Source: Qipengyuania marisflavi (GTDB taxonomy: Bacteria; Pseudomonadota; Alphaproteobacteria; Sphingomonadales; Sphingomonadaceae). Taken from it: a stretch of 64,000 nt of DNA. Below are positions 55,774 to 64,000 of this stretch, piece after piece. A program made the position numbers and the translations under genes. The stretch is taken from NCBI RefSeq assembly GCF_005884405.1, contig NZ_VCAO01000001.1, forward strand, positions 552,304 to 616,303, given 5' to 3'. Position 1 is the stretch's first letter; each line of letters opens with the position of its first letter. The notes below the pieces were generated by a model. The model was given only the letters and a program-made list of their open reading frames with translations, was not told the origin of the DNA and did not search any database.

Positions 55774-57006
55774 TCAGTCACGGATTTCAGGATAGGCGTT
55801 GGGGCTTTCGATCACCTGCCGGTCGAAGCCCAGCCCGATCACCCGGCCGGGAATTTTTCGTAGAACTGGCACTGCATTGATGATCCGCACCAGCAGCGGG
55901 GGCTTGCGGATGGGAGAGCGGCGCGCCAGCATCGGCTGGATTACGCGGTCCTGCGCAAATTTCTGGATGGCCTGCATCCGCGTAACCGCACGCCACCGCC
56001 GGTGCTGCACCTCCGCCAGCAGCGGATCGACATTCTCCCCGCGCGCCAGCGGCGCGGCCAGCACATTGGCCGTCGCCACCGCATCCTGTACCGCGATATT
56101 GATGCCGACACCGCCAATTGGGCTCATCGCGTGCGCCGCATCGCCGATCGCCAACAAACCTGGCCGGTGCCACCGCGTCAGCCGGTCCAGCGCGACGTCC
56201 AGCAGCTTCACCTGATCCCAATCGGTAAGCTGGGCCAATGATCCCGCCAGCTGCGGCACCAGACCGGTCAGCCCCGCGCGAAACGCCGCCATGCCAGCCG
56301 CGCGCACTGTCTCAGCCCCTCCCTTGCGGAAAACATAGGCACATTGGAAATAGCTCTGCCGGTCGATCAGCACGAGGAACTTGCCCGCCGCAAGCGCGCC
56401 AAAACTCTCTCCTCCCATCGCCGGATCAGGCTTGTTCAACCGGAACCAAAACACATCCATCGGTGCGCCCAGCACTTCAATGGGCAGCTGCGCATCATCG
56501 CGCAGGACGGAACGCCGCCCATCGGCTGCGATCACCAGCCGGGCGCGCAAGTCATTACCGTCCGCGAGCCGCACGCCGCAGACCCGCCCTGCCCCGTCCA
56601 GCGTCACGCCCACCGCTTCATTGGCCATGCGCAAATCAAAGCCCGGATAGCGCGCAGCCTTCGCCGCCATGAAATTGGGCAGATCCCACTGCGGCATCAT
56701 TGCGATAAAGGAAGCGGGCACCGGCAAGCCGCGCAAATCGGCGATCCGCATCACGCGCCCGGCAACATGCAGCGAAACCTGCTCGATCCGGCTGTGCTCG
56801 ATCTCTAGCAGCGCATCGAGCAGGCCCAGTTGAGCGAACAACGCCAATGTCGAAGGATGGACAGTGTCCCCGCGAAAATCGCGCAGGAAATCGCTGTGTT
56901 TCTCCAGCACCGTCACCCGCACCCCGGCGCGCGCGAGCAGTAAACCGGCCATCATCCCCGCCGGTCCGCCGCCAACCACAATTACATCGCGATTCTCGTC
57001 CTGCAT
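55774..57006 (-). CDS. FAD-dependent monooxygenase (PHBH/UbiH-like)
   Basis: The 410-residue product begins MQDENRDVIVVGGGPAGMMAG with the dinucleotide fold, has RLVIAADGRRSVLRDDA in the middle and LLAIGDAAHAMSPIGGVGINIAVQDAV near the C-terminal side, the three motifs of group A flavin hydroxylases. The substrate is unknown. The start at 57006 is chosen; a longer open frame overlaps the divergent antiporter gene. Confidence 0.9.
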   Translation of the reverse strand: MQDENRDVIVVGGGPAGMMAGLLLARAGVRVTVLEKHSDFLRDFRGDTVHPSTLALFAQLGLLDALLEIEHSRIEQVSLHVAGRVMRIADLRGLPVPASFIAMMPQWDLPNFMAAKAARYPGFDLRMANEAVGVTLDGAGRVCGVRLADGNDLRARLVIAADGRRSVLRDDAQLPIEVLGAPMDVFWFRLNKPDPAMGGESFGALAAGKFLVLIDRQSYFQCAYVFRKGGAETVRAAGMAAFRAGLTGLVPQLAGSLAQLTDWDQVKLLDVALDRLTRWHRPGLLAIGDAAHAMSPIGGVGINIAVQDAVATANVLAAPLARGENVDPLLAEVQHRRWRAVTRMQAIQKFAQDRVIQPMLARRSPIRKPPLLVRIINAVPVLRKIPGRVIGLGFDRQVIESPNAYPEIRD

Positions 57007-57046
57007 GAGGGTGACATTGCCACGTGTCCCGCATACATCCCAGCCC

Positions 57047-58804
57047 ATGGCTTCTGGAGAACTCGCTTCACCCGCAATTTCGGACGCGCTCGTCATTCTT
57101 GGCGCGGCGGGCTTGGTGATTCCGATCTTCACCCGCTTCCGCATCACGCCCGTTATCGGCTTTATCCTGATCGGCATTGCGGTCGGCCCGTTCGGGCTGG
57201 GCAAACTGGTGTTCGAGCGGCCGTGGCTGGCGCATATCACCATCACCGATCCCGAGGCGTTGGAGCCCTTTGCCGAATTCGGCATCATCCTGCTACTGTT
57301 CACCATTGGGCTGGAGCTGAGCTTTAACCGACTGTGGCAGATGCGGCGGCTGGTGTTCGGGCTTGGCGCGCTGGAGTTGCTGCTGATCGGCGCATCCCTG
57401 GCCATCGTGCTGGCGATGATGGGTCAGTATTGGACGGGCGCGCTGGCATTGGGTTTTGCGCTGGCCTTCTCCTCCACCGCGATCGTGCTTCCCATTTCGG
57501 GCACCACCAGTCCAGTTGGGCGGGCGGCGCTGTCGATGCTGTTGTTCGAGGACATCATGATTGTCCCGATTATCTTCGTTCTGGGCGCCATGGCCCCCAA
57601 TATGGAGGGCGAAGGCTGGACCGGATTGCTGACCACGCTGTGGCAAGGCGGTCTGGTGATTGCAGTGCTGCTGATAGCCGGGCGAATGCTGCTGCCCCGC
57701 CTGTTCGTGCAGGCAGCGCGCACCAAAAGCCCTGAGCTGTTTCTGGCGGCTGCCTTGCTGGTCGTCATCGGTGCCAGCCTGGCCACTGCCGCTGTCGGCC
57801 TGTCGCCTATCGTTGGCGCGCTGATCGCGGGCCTGCTGATCGCCGAGACTGAGTACCACGGCGAGGTCGAGACGATCATGGAACCGTTCAAAGGCCTCGC
57901 ACTGGGTATTTTCCTGATCACCGTGGGCATGAGCATCGACCTTGCCACGATCTGGGAATATCTCTGGTTGATCGTGGGAGCAGTTGTCGGCGTGCTGGTG
58001 TTCAAGGCGCTGGTAACCGGGATGCTGCTGCGCTGGATGGGTGCGCGGCGAAGCACCGCCACCGAGACCGGCGTGCTGATGGCCAGCCCTTCGGAAACCA
58101 CACTAATCGTGCTCACTGCGGCCAGCTCGGCCATGGTGATCCAGCCCGGCACTGCGCAATTCTGGCAGATTGTCACGGCCATTGGCCTGACAGTCACCCC
58201 AATTCTGGCCTTGCTGGGCCGCTCCGTTGCGCGCCGGGTGGAGCCGGTGCCCGAGTTGGAGCAAGGCAATGAAGACACGCCGCGCGTCATCATCATCGGT
58301 GCTGGCCGCGTCGGGCGGCTGATCGCACAAATGCTCGATGCGCATGACAAGCCCTATGTCGCGATCGATTCCGACGCTGATCTGGTCGGCAGCGCCAAGC
58401 GCAAGGGCTACCGCGCAGTTTTTGGCGATGCCGTGCGCGGTGATGCGCTGGATCGGCTGGGGATCGGCAATGCGCTGGCCGTGGTGCTGACGATGGACGA
58501 ACCAGTGCTGGCACAGCGGCTGGTGACCAAGCTGCGCAAGGAGCACCCTGATCTGCTGATCGTGGGCCGTGCGCGCGACGTCAGCCACGCCGCCGCACTC
58601 TACCGCGCCGGGGCCAGCCATGCCGTGCCCGAAACGCTCGAAAGCTCGCTACAGCTATCAGAAGCGGTGCTGGTGGATATCGGCGTGGCGATGGGGCCGG
58701 TCATCGCTTCGATCCACGAAAAGCGTGACGAATTTCGCGGCCAGATCGAGGAAGACGGGGCGCTGGATTACAAGCCCAAGCTCAGAACCAGTACGGGTGA
58801 GTAA
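57047..58804 (+). CDS. Kef-type cation/proton antiporter with TrkA-N domain (CPA2)
   Basis: The 585-residue product has about twelve hydrophobic segments (RITPVIGFILIGIAVGP, FGIILLLFTIGLELSF, ALAFSSTAIVLPI). A cytoplasmic NAD-binding RCK domain follows, beginning RVIIIGAGRVGRLIAQML with YVAIDSD. This is the KefB/KefC layout. It is divergent from the flavin monooxygenase with only 40 bases between the starts. Confidence 0.93.
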   Translation: MASGELASPAISDALVILGAAGLVIPIFTRFRITPVIGFILIGIAVGPFGLGKLVFERPWLAHITITDPEALEPFAEFGIILLLFTIGLELSFNRLWQMRRLVFGLGALELLLIGASLAIVLAMMGQYWTGALALGFALAFSSTAIVLPISGTTSPVGRAALSMLLFEDIMIVPIIFVLGAMAPNMEGEGWTGLLTTLWQGGLVIAVLLIAGRMLLPRLFVQAARTKSPELFLAAALLVVIGASLATAAVGLSPIVGALIAGLLIAETEYHGEVETIMEPFKGLALGIFLITVGMSIDLATIWEYLWLIVGAVVGVLVFKALVTGMLLRWMGARRSTATETGVLMASPSETTLIVLTAASSAMVIQPGTAQFWQIVTAIGLTVTPILALLGRSVARRVEPVPELEQGNEDTPRVIIIGAGRVGRLIAQMLDAHDKPYVAIDSDADLVGSAKRKGYRAVFGDAVRGDALDRLGIGNALAVVLTMDEPVLAQRLVTKLRKEHPDLLIVGRARDVSHAAALYRAGASHAVPETLESSLQLSEAVLVDIGVAMGPVIASIHEKRDEFRGQIEEDGALDYKPKLRTSTGE

Positions 58805-58857
58805 GCTTTTCTGAACCTTCCCCGCGCCCGTGCGTTGGTTGGGCAGAGGAGACTTTC

Positions 58858-59022
58858 ATGACCGATCCAACCACCCCGCGTTCGAATGCCGAAAAGTTCA
58901 AGCCGCAGAACGTGAAGAACGATCCAAAGGGCGACGTGCAGCGCCCTGCTGATACCGGCGGCAACAATATCGCGCGTGGTAGCGAGACCGAAACACGCAA
59001 TTCAAGCAACCATCGCGGTTGA
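58858..59022 (+). CDS. 54-residue hydrophilic protein
   Basis: An ATG with GAGGAG six to seven bases upstream opens a 54-codon frame that ends TGA. The product is hydrophilic and rich in Asn, Pro and Lys, with no predicted membrane helix. It lies between the antiporter gene and alaS and may be intrinsically disordered. I know no family. Confidence 0.6.
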   Translation: MTDPTTPRSNAEKFKPQNVKNDPKGDVQRPADTGGNNIARGSETETRNSSNHRG

Positions 59023-59044
59023 TGCCAGAAATTTAGTCCAGAGC

Positions 59045-61708
59045 TTAGGCCGGAGCTTTCGCTAGCGCGTCCCTGACCGCTGCGATGGCCTCGGCTGCCT
59101 TGCTGCCATCGGGTCCGCCGCCTTGCGCCATGTCGGCCCGGCCGCCGCCGCCCTTACCGCCCAATGCTGCAACACCGACGCGCACCAGATCCACCGCACT
59201 GTAATGCTCCGTCAGATCGTCAGTTACCGCCGCAGCAAACGCGGCCTTGCCGTCATTCACCGCACAAATGGCTGCTATGCCTGATCCCATGCGCTGCTTC
59301 GTTTCATCGAGCAGCGGGCGCAATTCGCGCGGGTCGAGGCCCTGGATGACTTGGCCCGAAAACGCCACGCCGCCGATGTCCTCATCAGCGGACGCGGTTT
59401 CCGCAGAACTGCCGCCGCCCAGCGCCAGCGCCCGCTTGGCCTCGGCCAATTCCTTGTCGAGTCGCTTGCGCTCATCGACCAGCGCCGCAACCCGTGCCGC
59501 AGCCTCTTCAGGCGAGGTCTTGAGTGTTCCGGCAATTGCCTTGAGCGCTTCATCGCGGGTGCCCAGCCACTGGCGCGCAGCTTCGCCCGTCAGCGCTTCG
59601 ATACGGCGCACGCCGCTCGATACCGCGCTTTCGGAAATGATTTTGAACAGCCCGATATCGCCAGTCGCGTTGACGTGTGTGCCGCCACACAGCTCGACCG
59701 AATAATTCGGTCCGGCCTCGCTTTTGCGGCCCATTGATAACACCCGGACCTCATCACCATATTTCTCGCCAAACAGCGCCAGCGCGCCTGCGGCCACGGC
59801 ATCGTCCGGCGTCATCAGCCGCGTCGACACCTGCTCATTGGCGCGGATTTCGGCGTTCACCTCAGCTTCGACCGCAGCGATGTCTTCACTGGTCAGCGGC
59901 TTGGGATGGGAGAAATCGAAGCGGAATCGGTCGTCTGAAACCAGCGAGCCCTTTTGCGTGACATGTTCACCCAGACGGTGCCGCAGCGCCGCGTGCATCA
60001 GATGCGTCGCCGAATGGTTCGCGCGGATATGATCGCGGCGGTCGGCATCAATGGCCAGATGCACGGTGTCACCCACCTTAACGCTGCCCTTGGTAATGCG
60101 CGAATTATGCGTGTGCAGTCGGCCAAGCGGTTTGCCCGTGGTTTCGACTGCGATCTCCAACCCTTCCGGGGTCCAGATACGGCCAGCATCGCCCGTTTGC
60201 CCGCCGCTCTCGCCATAGAATGGTGTCTGGTTGGTGAGCACAGTGACATCCTCGCCCTCACCCGCCTGATCAACCTGCTGGCCATCCTTGACCAGCGCAA
60301 TAACACGCGCTTCGCCAGTGGTGGAGGCATAGCCGGTAAACTCGGTCGAACCCTCGCGTTCGGCAATGTCGAACCAAACGCCGTCGCTCGCGGCATCGCC
60401 AGAGCCCTTCCAAGCGGCGCGCGCGGCGGCTTTCTGCCTGTCCATCGCAGCGTCGAAACCGGCCCGGTCCACCGCGATCCCGCGTCCGCGCAGAGCGTCC
60501 TCGGTAAGGTCGTATGGGAAGCCGAATGTGTCGTAGAGTTTGAACGCGGTTTCGCCATCCAGTGTCCCGCCGCTGGCCATGCCGCCTGTCGCATCGTCGA
60601 GCAGGCGGAGGCCCTTGTCCAACGTGCGGCGGAACTGTGTCTCCTCGCGCTCCAGCACTTCCTCGATCAGGGCCTGCCCGCGAACCAACTCAGGGAATGC
60701 CTGCCCCATTTCTGTCACCAGCGACGGCACCAGACGGTGCATCAAAGGCTCGGACGCACCGAGCAGATGCGCGTGCCGCATGGCGCGGCGCATTATCCGG
60801 CGCAGCACATAACCGCGCCCCTCATTGGACGGCAGCACGCCATCGGCCAGCAGGAAACTGGTCGAGCGCAAATGGTCGGCAATGACACGGTGGCTCGCGA
60901 CGCTTTCGTCATCGGTGGCCGCGCCGGTCAGGCTCTCACTCGCAGCAATCAGCGCCTTGAAAGTGTCAGTATCGTAATTGTTGTGCACACCCTGGAGGAC
61001 CGCAGCGATACGTTCGAGGCCCATGCCGGTATCGATCGAGGGCTTGGGCAAGGCTTCTCGTGTACCGTCGGCAGCCTGGTCGAATTGCATGAAGACCAGA
61101 TTCCAGATCTCGACAAAACGGTCGCCATCCTCATCCGGGCTGCCGGGAGGACCTCCGGCGATATGCTCGCCGTGATCGTAAAAGATTTCCGAGCACGGCC
61201 CGCATGGCCCGGTGTCCCCCATCGACCAGAAATTGTCCGCCGTGGCGATGCGGATGATCCGTTCTTCAGGCAGGCCAGCGATCTTGCGCCACAGATCGAA
61301 CGCTTCGTCATCGTCGTGATAGACAGTCGCGGTCAGCCGGTCGGCGGGAATGCCCCATTCCTTGGTGAGCAGCGTCCAGGCGTGAGTGATCGCCTGTTCC
61401 TTGAAATAATCGCCAAAGCTGAAATTGCCGAGCATTTCGAAGAATGTGTGATGCCGCGCGGTGTAACCGACATTGTCCAGATCATTGTGCTTGCCGCCCG
61501 CCCGCACGCATTTTTGGCTGCTGGTCGCCCGCGCGCTGGGCGGCGTTTCCAGGCCGGTAAAGGCGTTTTTGAACGGCACCATACCCGCATTGACGAACAT
61601 CAGCGTCGGATCGCTATATGGCACCAGCGGCGCAGACGGCACCTCGGCATGCGCATTGGCTGCAAAATAGTCGAGAAAGCTGCGGCGAATTTCATTGGTC
61701 GAAGTCAT
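59045..61708 (-). CDS. alaS: Alanyl-tRNA synthetase
   Basis: The 887-residue enzyme starts [20 protein letters not shown] and has [12 protein letters not shown], the editing-domain [12 protein letters not shown] and [11 protein letters not shown] zinc motifs, and a C-terminal DHHA1-type end ([16 protein letters not shown]). All domains appear intact. The ATG at 61708 is chosen; six extra codons are open upstream. Confidence 0.98.
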   Translation of the reverse strand: MTSTNEIRRSFLDYFAANAHAEVPSAPLVPYSDPTLMFVNAGMVPFKNAFTGLETPPSARATSSQKCVRAGGKHNDLDNVGYTARHHTFFEMLGNFSFGDYFKEQAITHAWTLLTKEWGIPADRLTATVYHDDDEAFDLWRKIAGLPEERIIRIATADNFWSMGDTGPCGPCSEIFYDHGEHIAGGPPGSPDEDGDRFVEIWNLVFMQFDQAADGTREALPKPSIDTGMGLERIAAVLQGVHNNYDTDTFKALIAASESLTGAATDDESVASHRVIADHLRSTSFLLADGVLPSNEGRGYVLRRIMRRAMRHAHLLGASEPLMHRLVPSLVTEMGQAFPELVRGQALIEEVLEREETQFRRTLDKGLRLLDDATGGMASGGTLDGETAFKLYDTFGFPYDLTEDALRGRGIAVDRAGFDAAMDRQKAAARAAWKGSGDAASDGVWFDIAEREGSTEFTGYASTTGEARVIALVKDGQQVDQAGEGEDVTVLTNQTPFYGESGGQTGDAGRIWTPEGLEIAVETTGKPLGRLHTHNSRITKGSVKVGDTVHLAIDADRRDHIRANHSATHLMHAALRHRLGEHVTQKGSLVSDDRFRFDFSHPKPLTSEDIAAVEAEVNAEIRANEQVSTRLMTPDDAVAAGALALFGEKYGDEVRVLSMGRKSEAGPNYSVELCGGTHVNATGDIGLFKIISESAVSSGVRRIEALTGEAARQWLGTRDEALKAIAGTLKTSPEEAAARVAALVDERKRLDKELAEAKRALALGGGSSAETASADEDIGGVAFSGQVIQGLDPRELRPLLDETKQRMGSGIAAICAVNDGKAAFAAAVTDDLTEHYSAVDLVRVGVAALGGKGGGGRADMAQGGGPDGSKAAEAIAAVRDALAKAPA

Positions 61709-61780
61709 GGATGCGCAGTTAGGCAATCAGGCGTGCAGCGACAAGCCGGAAAGCCCGCACACAGACAGCGGACCAGTCAA

Positions 61781-62614
61781 TCAGGCAGGAGCGCGGGCCG
61801 TCACGATCCATGCAGATGCGTCGAGAGATACGATATCGCCGGTGTGATGGGTTTCCAGCAGCCTGCGCAAATGCGCCAGAGCCGCGTCACGCGGAACGCC
61901 TGTAAGCTCGGCAAGCGTACGCGCAGCAGGGCCGATGCGCTGGAAATAGGACAGCGCATCTTCCAGCGCGTCTTTACCATTCCCGCCTACCATCGCGTAA
62001 TCGATAGCTTCGAATGCGATATCGCTCCAGCCTGCGTCGATCAGAACTTTGGACACATGCCCGCGATCACCAAATGCGAAGGGGCCGGGAGCGTTCGGAT
62101 CGGCAGGAGCGGCGCTTTCTTCCGCTGGCAGGATCCCCGATAGCTCCAGCGCCCAGGGGTTTGCTGCGCGTTCCCGGAAGCACGAGAATACAAGCCGCGC
62201 ACCGGCGCTGCACTGTGATCGCATATGTGCAAACGCCGCGGTGGGATCGGCGAAGAACATCACCCCGTGACGCGATACGAGCAGATCGGGAGGCGCGCTA
62301 TCGCCTGACTGCCACATTGCCGCATCGCCGAGCGTGACAGATGCGTTGGTCAGGTCACCAATCCGCTGCCGAGCAATTGCGACCAATTCCTCGCTGACAT
62401 CCAAGCCCAGCACGCGGCTTGATTGTGCGTCTGCCGCGAGGCGATAAGTCACCTCACCAGCCCCACAGCCGATATCGACTGCATATGCGAAGGGTTCCGC
62501 CTGAGCAGTGGCGAGCAGGCGTTCCGTCAACGGCCCGAAACTGCGATCGGTCCGCTGCCATTCATGCGCCCAGCTCGCGCCGACGCGACCAGTCCATTCG
62601 GATTGCTCGGTCAT
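61781..62614 (-). CDS. Class I SAM-dependent methyltransferase
   Basis: The 277-residue product starts MTEQSEWTGRVGASWAHEW and has the SAM-binding VDIGCGAGEVTYRLA near residues 46-60, with LVSRHGVMFFADPTAAFAHM further on. The fold is that of small-molecule methyltransferases; the substrate is unknown. It begins 5 bases after the GST gene, and its product may act with it. Confidence 0.85.
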   Translation of the reverse strand: MTEQSEWTGRVGASWAHEWQRTDRSFGPLTERLLATAQAEPFAYAVDIGCGAGEVTYRLAADAQSSRVLGLDVSEELVAIARQRIGDLTNASVTLGDAAMWQSGDSAPPDLLVSRHGVMFFADPTAAFAHMRSQCSAGARLVFSCFRERAANPWALELSGILPAEESAAPADPNAPGPFAFGDRGHVSKVLIDAGWSDIAFEAIDYAMVGGNGKDALEDALSYFQRIGPAARTLAELTGVPRDAALAHLRRLLETHHTGDIVSLDASAWIVTARAPA

Positions 62615-62618
62615 GCTG

Positions 62619-63245
62619 TCACCAGATGAAGTAGGCTCCGCCCTTTTCGCGGGAGCGCTGCCATGCCGGGCGGGCGTGGACAGCTTCGACAAACCGCGCG
62701 AGTTTCGGGCAATTTTCACCATGCCCCTGCATGATCGCCACTTCGGCGGGGAAGCTCATCAACACATCCGCTGCAGTCCAGTCACTACCGACAAAATGGA
62801 GATCGTCGGAGAGGCTGTCCTCCATGAACTGGACATGCTTTTTCAGCGATGCTTCGTTGCGCTCCAGCACCGGTGCTGCGGCCTCGCCCACTGTGCCGAG
62901 ATAAATTTTGATCAGCACAGGCGTCATGAAACTGCCTTCGCCGTAATGCATCCATTCCAGAAAGCCGGGATAGTCTTCGCTGTCATGAGCCGACAGCCAA
63001 TCTGCGCCGCCATGCCGTTCGCACAGATATTGGAGGATTGCCGCGCTCTCTCCAATCATGCGGCCACCGTCTTCGATTACCGGCGACTTGCCCAGAGGGT
63101 GAACCTTGCCCAGCTCAGGCGGCGCAAGATTCGTAGTCGCATCGCGCTGGTAATGGCTGATCTCATACTCGGCGCCCAATTCTTCGAGTAGCCAGAGGAT
63201 ACGCTGTGATCGGCTGTTGTTGAGGTGGTGGACGGTAATGGTCAT
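62619..63245 (-). CDS. Glutathione S-transferase
   Basis: The 208-residue product has a thioredoxin-like N-terminal domain (NNSRSQRILWLLEELG, GKSPVIEDGGRMIGESAAIL) and an all-helical C-terminal half, the GST layout. The serine-containing SRSQR region suggests a serine-type enzyme; class assignment is uncertain. It lies between recA and the methyltransferase. Confidence 0.9.
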   Translation of the reverse strand: MTITVHHLNNSRSQRILWLLEELGAEYEISHYQRDATTNLAPPELGKVHPLGKSPVIEDGGRMIGESAAILQYLCERHGGADWLSAHDSEDYPGFLEWMHYGEGSFMTPVLIKIYLGTVGEAAAPVLERNEASLKKHVQFMEDSLSDDLHFVGSDWTAADVLMSFPAEVAIMQGHGENCPKLARFVEAVHARPAWQRSREKGGAYFIW

Positions 63246-63338
63246 GCGCGGCGCCTTTGCAGGTGAGATTTGGCAAAATGGATGCGATTCGCGGAGAACC
63301 TAGGCTTGCGGCCCGACACCGGCCAGAGCCCAGAAGCG

Positions 63339-63379
63339 GAAAAGCCGGTGCGGCGAATAATAACGCGCGCACCGGCTTT
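63339..63379 (-). terminator. Rho-independent terminator after recA
   Basis: On the minus strand a 12-base perfect stem (AAAGCCGGTGCG, CGCACCGGCTTT) with a 15-base loop ends in four T. It lies 77 bases past the recA stop. Confidence 0.82.
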
Positions 63380-63456
63380 CCGGGTTTTCGGCAGCGTTTG
63401 GGGACAGAGGTCCGGGATGGATGGACCAGCTACGCCGCCGCTTGAGAAGGATCTGA

Positions 63457-64000
63457 TCAGTCTTCCGCGTCTGGACCGGTCATCATCTCCTCGGCGACCT
63501 CGTCGGTGCGGCCGCGAATGGCGGCTTCCAACTTGTCGCAAAGTTCGGTGTTTTCTTCGAGGAAGCTCTTGGCGTTTTCGCGGCCCTGGCCGATGCGGAT
63601 GCTATCATAGCTGAACCAGCTGCCCGACTTTTCGACTACGCCGACCTTCACGCCCAGATCGAGTATCTCGCCAATCTTGGAAATGCCTTTGCCATACATG
63701 ATGTCGAACTCGACCTGCTTGAACGGCGGTGCGACCTTGTTCTTGACCACTTTGACCCGGGTCGAATTGCCGATAACTTCGTCACGATCCTTGATCTGGC
63801 CAGTGCGGCGGATATCGAGACGGACTGAAGCGTAGAATTTGAGTGCATTGCCGCCGGTCGTGACTTCGGGATTGCCGTACATCACGCCGATTTTCATGCG
63901 CAGCTGGTTGATAAAGATCACCATGCATTTCGAACGGTTAATCGAACCGGTCAGCTTGCGCAGCGATTGCGACATCAGCCGCGCTTGCAGGCCGACATGG
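63457..64000 (-). CDS. recA: Recombinase RecA (5' part outside window)
   Basis: The frame enters from position 64000 and reads [40 protein letters not shown] and ETTTGG-like [19 protein letters not shown], the second half of the RecA core, then the C-terminal domain with an acidic end. The N-terminal part with Walker A is beyond the window. RecA drives recombination and SOS induction. Confidence 0.98.
   Translation of the reverse strand, partial: HVGLQARLMSQSLRKLTGSINRSKCMVIFINQLRMKIGVMYGNPEVTTGGNALKFYASVRLDIRRTGQIKDRDEVIGNSTRVKVVKNKVAPPFKQVEFDIMYGKGISKIGEILDLGVKVGVVEKSGSWFSYDSIRIGQGRENAKSFLEENTELCDKLEAAIRGRTDEVAEEMMTGPDAED

Noticed and set aside
59954-62143. 729-codon open frame antisense to alaS
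   Set aside because: No recognisable motifs and it covers the conserved alaS gene on the other strand; high-GC codon bias leaves long antisense frames open.

Overview
The window is a gene-dense, GC-rich bacterial chromosome segment, by eye about 62-64% GC. The gene content points to an alphaproteobacterium of the order Sphingomonadales, most likely Erythrobacteraceae. The support is an F0 operon in the order atpI-atpB-atpE-b'-b, a FYDLN-type TIGR02300 protein divergent from aroA, a CpdR-type single-domain response regulator, a SapC family protein, a class II (CP4-like) EPSP synthase, and ribosomal protein S16 with a long Ala/Glu tail. This assignment is inference from gene content; no 16S gene is present. 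I see no rRNA, insertion sequence, prophage or CRISPR array. There are two tRNA genes, Ala-GGC and Val-GAC, and one good candidate for an unannotated small RNA.

Layout. 1-9.1 kb holds a truncated S9 peptidase, then rplS and trmD, an opposite-strand thioredoxin-reductase-like gene, a two-gene GRDP/TIGR04222 cassette, rimM, rpsP, ffh, tRNA-Ala and the FYDLN gene. The usual rpsP-rimM-trmD-rplS ribosome operon is therefore split in the middle. 9.2-14.4 kb holds aroA, a small membrane protein, cmk, rpsA and gloB. 14.4-17 kb is the ATP synthase F0 operon. 17.1-21 kb is a ydbH-ynbE-ydbL envelope-lipid operon, divergent from radC. 21.8-24.6 kb is a DUF3857/transglutaminase/TPR protein.

24.8-34 kb is a biosynthetic run on the plus strand: purB, lapA-like, pyrF, SIMPL, trpF, trpB, a lower-GC membrane protein, a DUF559 nuclease-like gene bounded by inverted palindromes, trpA, accD and folC. 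The DUF559 cassette separates trpB from trpA. 34-47.6 kb holds ampG-like, a Rieske oxygenase, a pseudouridine synthase, rsmD, two related secreted proteins, a UvrD/PcrA helicase, a sterol-desaturase-type hydroxylase, an rhlE-type helicase, a D-2-hydroxyacid dehydrogenase-like flavoprotein and sapC. A structured intergenic element with its own terminator follows sapC.

47.8-64 kb holds N-formylglutamate amidohydrolase, cpdR, tRNA-Val, an exopolysaccharide-initiating transferase, an M48 peptidase, icd coupled to a HEFTH peptidase-like gene and a GNAT-nitrilase fusion, a flavin monooxygenase, a Kef-type antiporter, a 54-residue gene, alaS, a methyltransferase, a GST and the 3' part of recA. Most of the content is core metabolism and translation. 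The least ordinary places are the DUF559 cassette in the trp cluster, the insertion in the ribosomal operon, the small RNA candidate at 47.7 kb, and a shared upstream module in front of rpsA and trpA.
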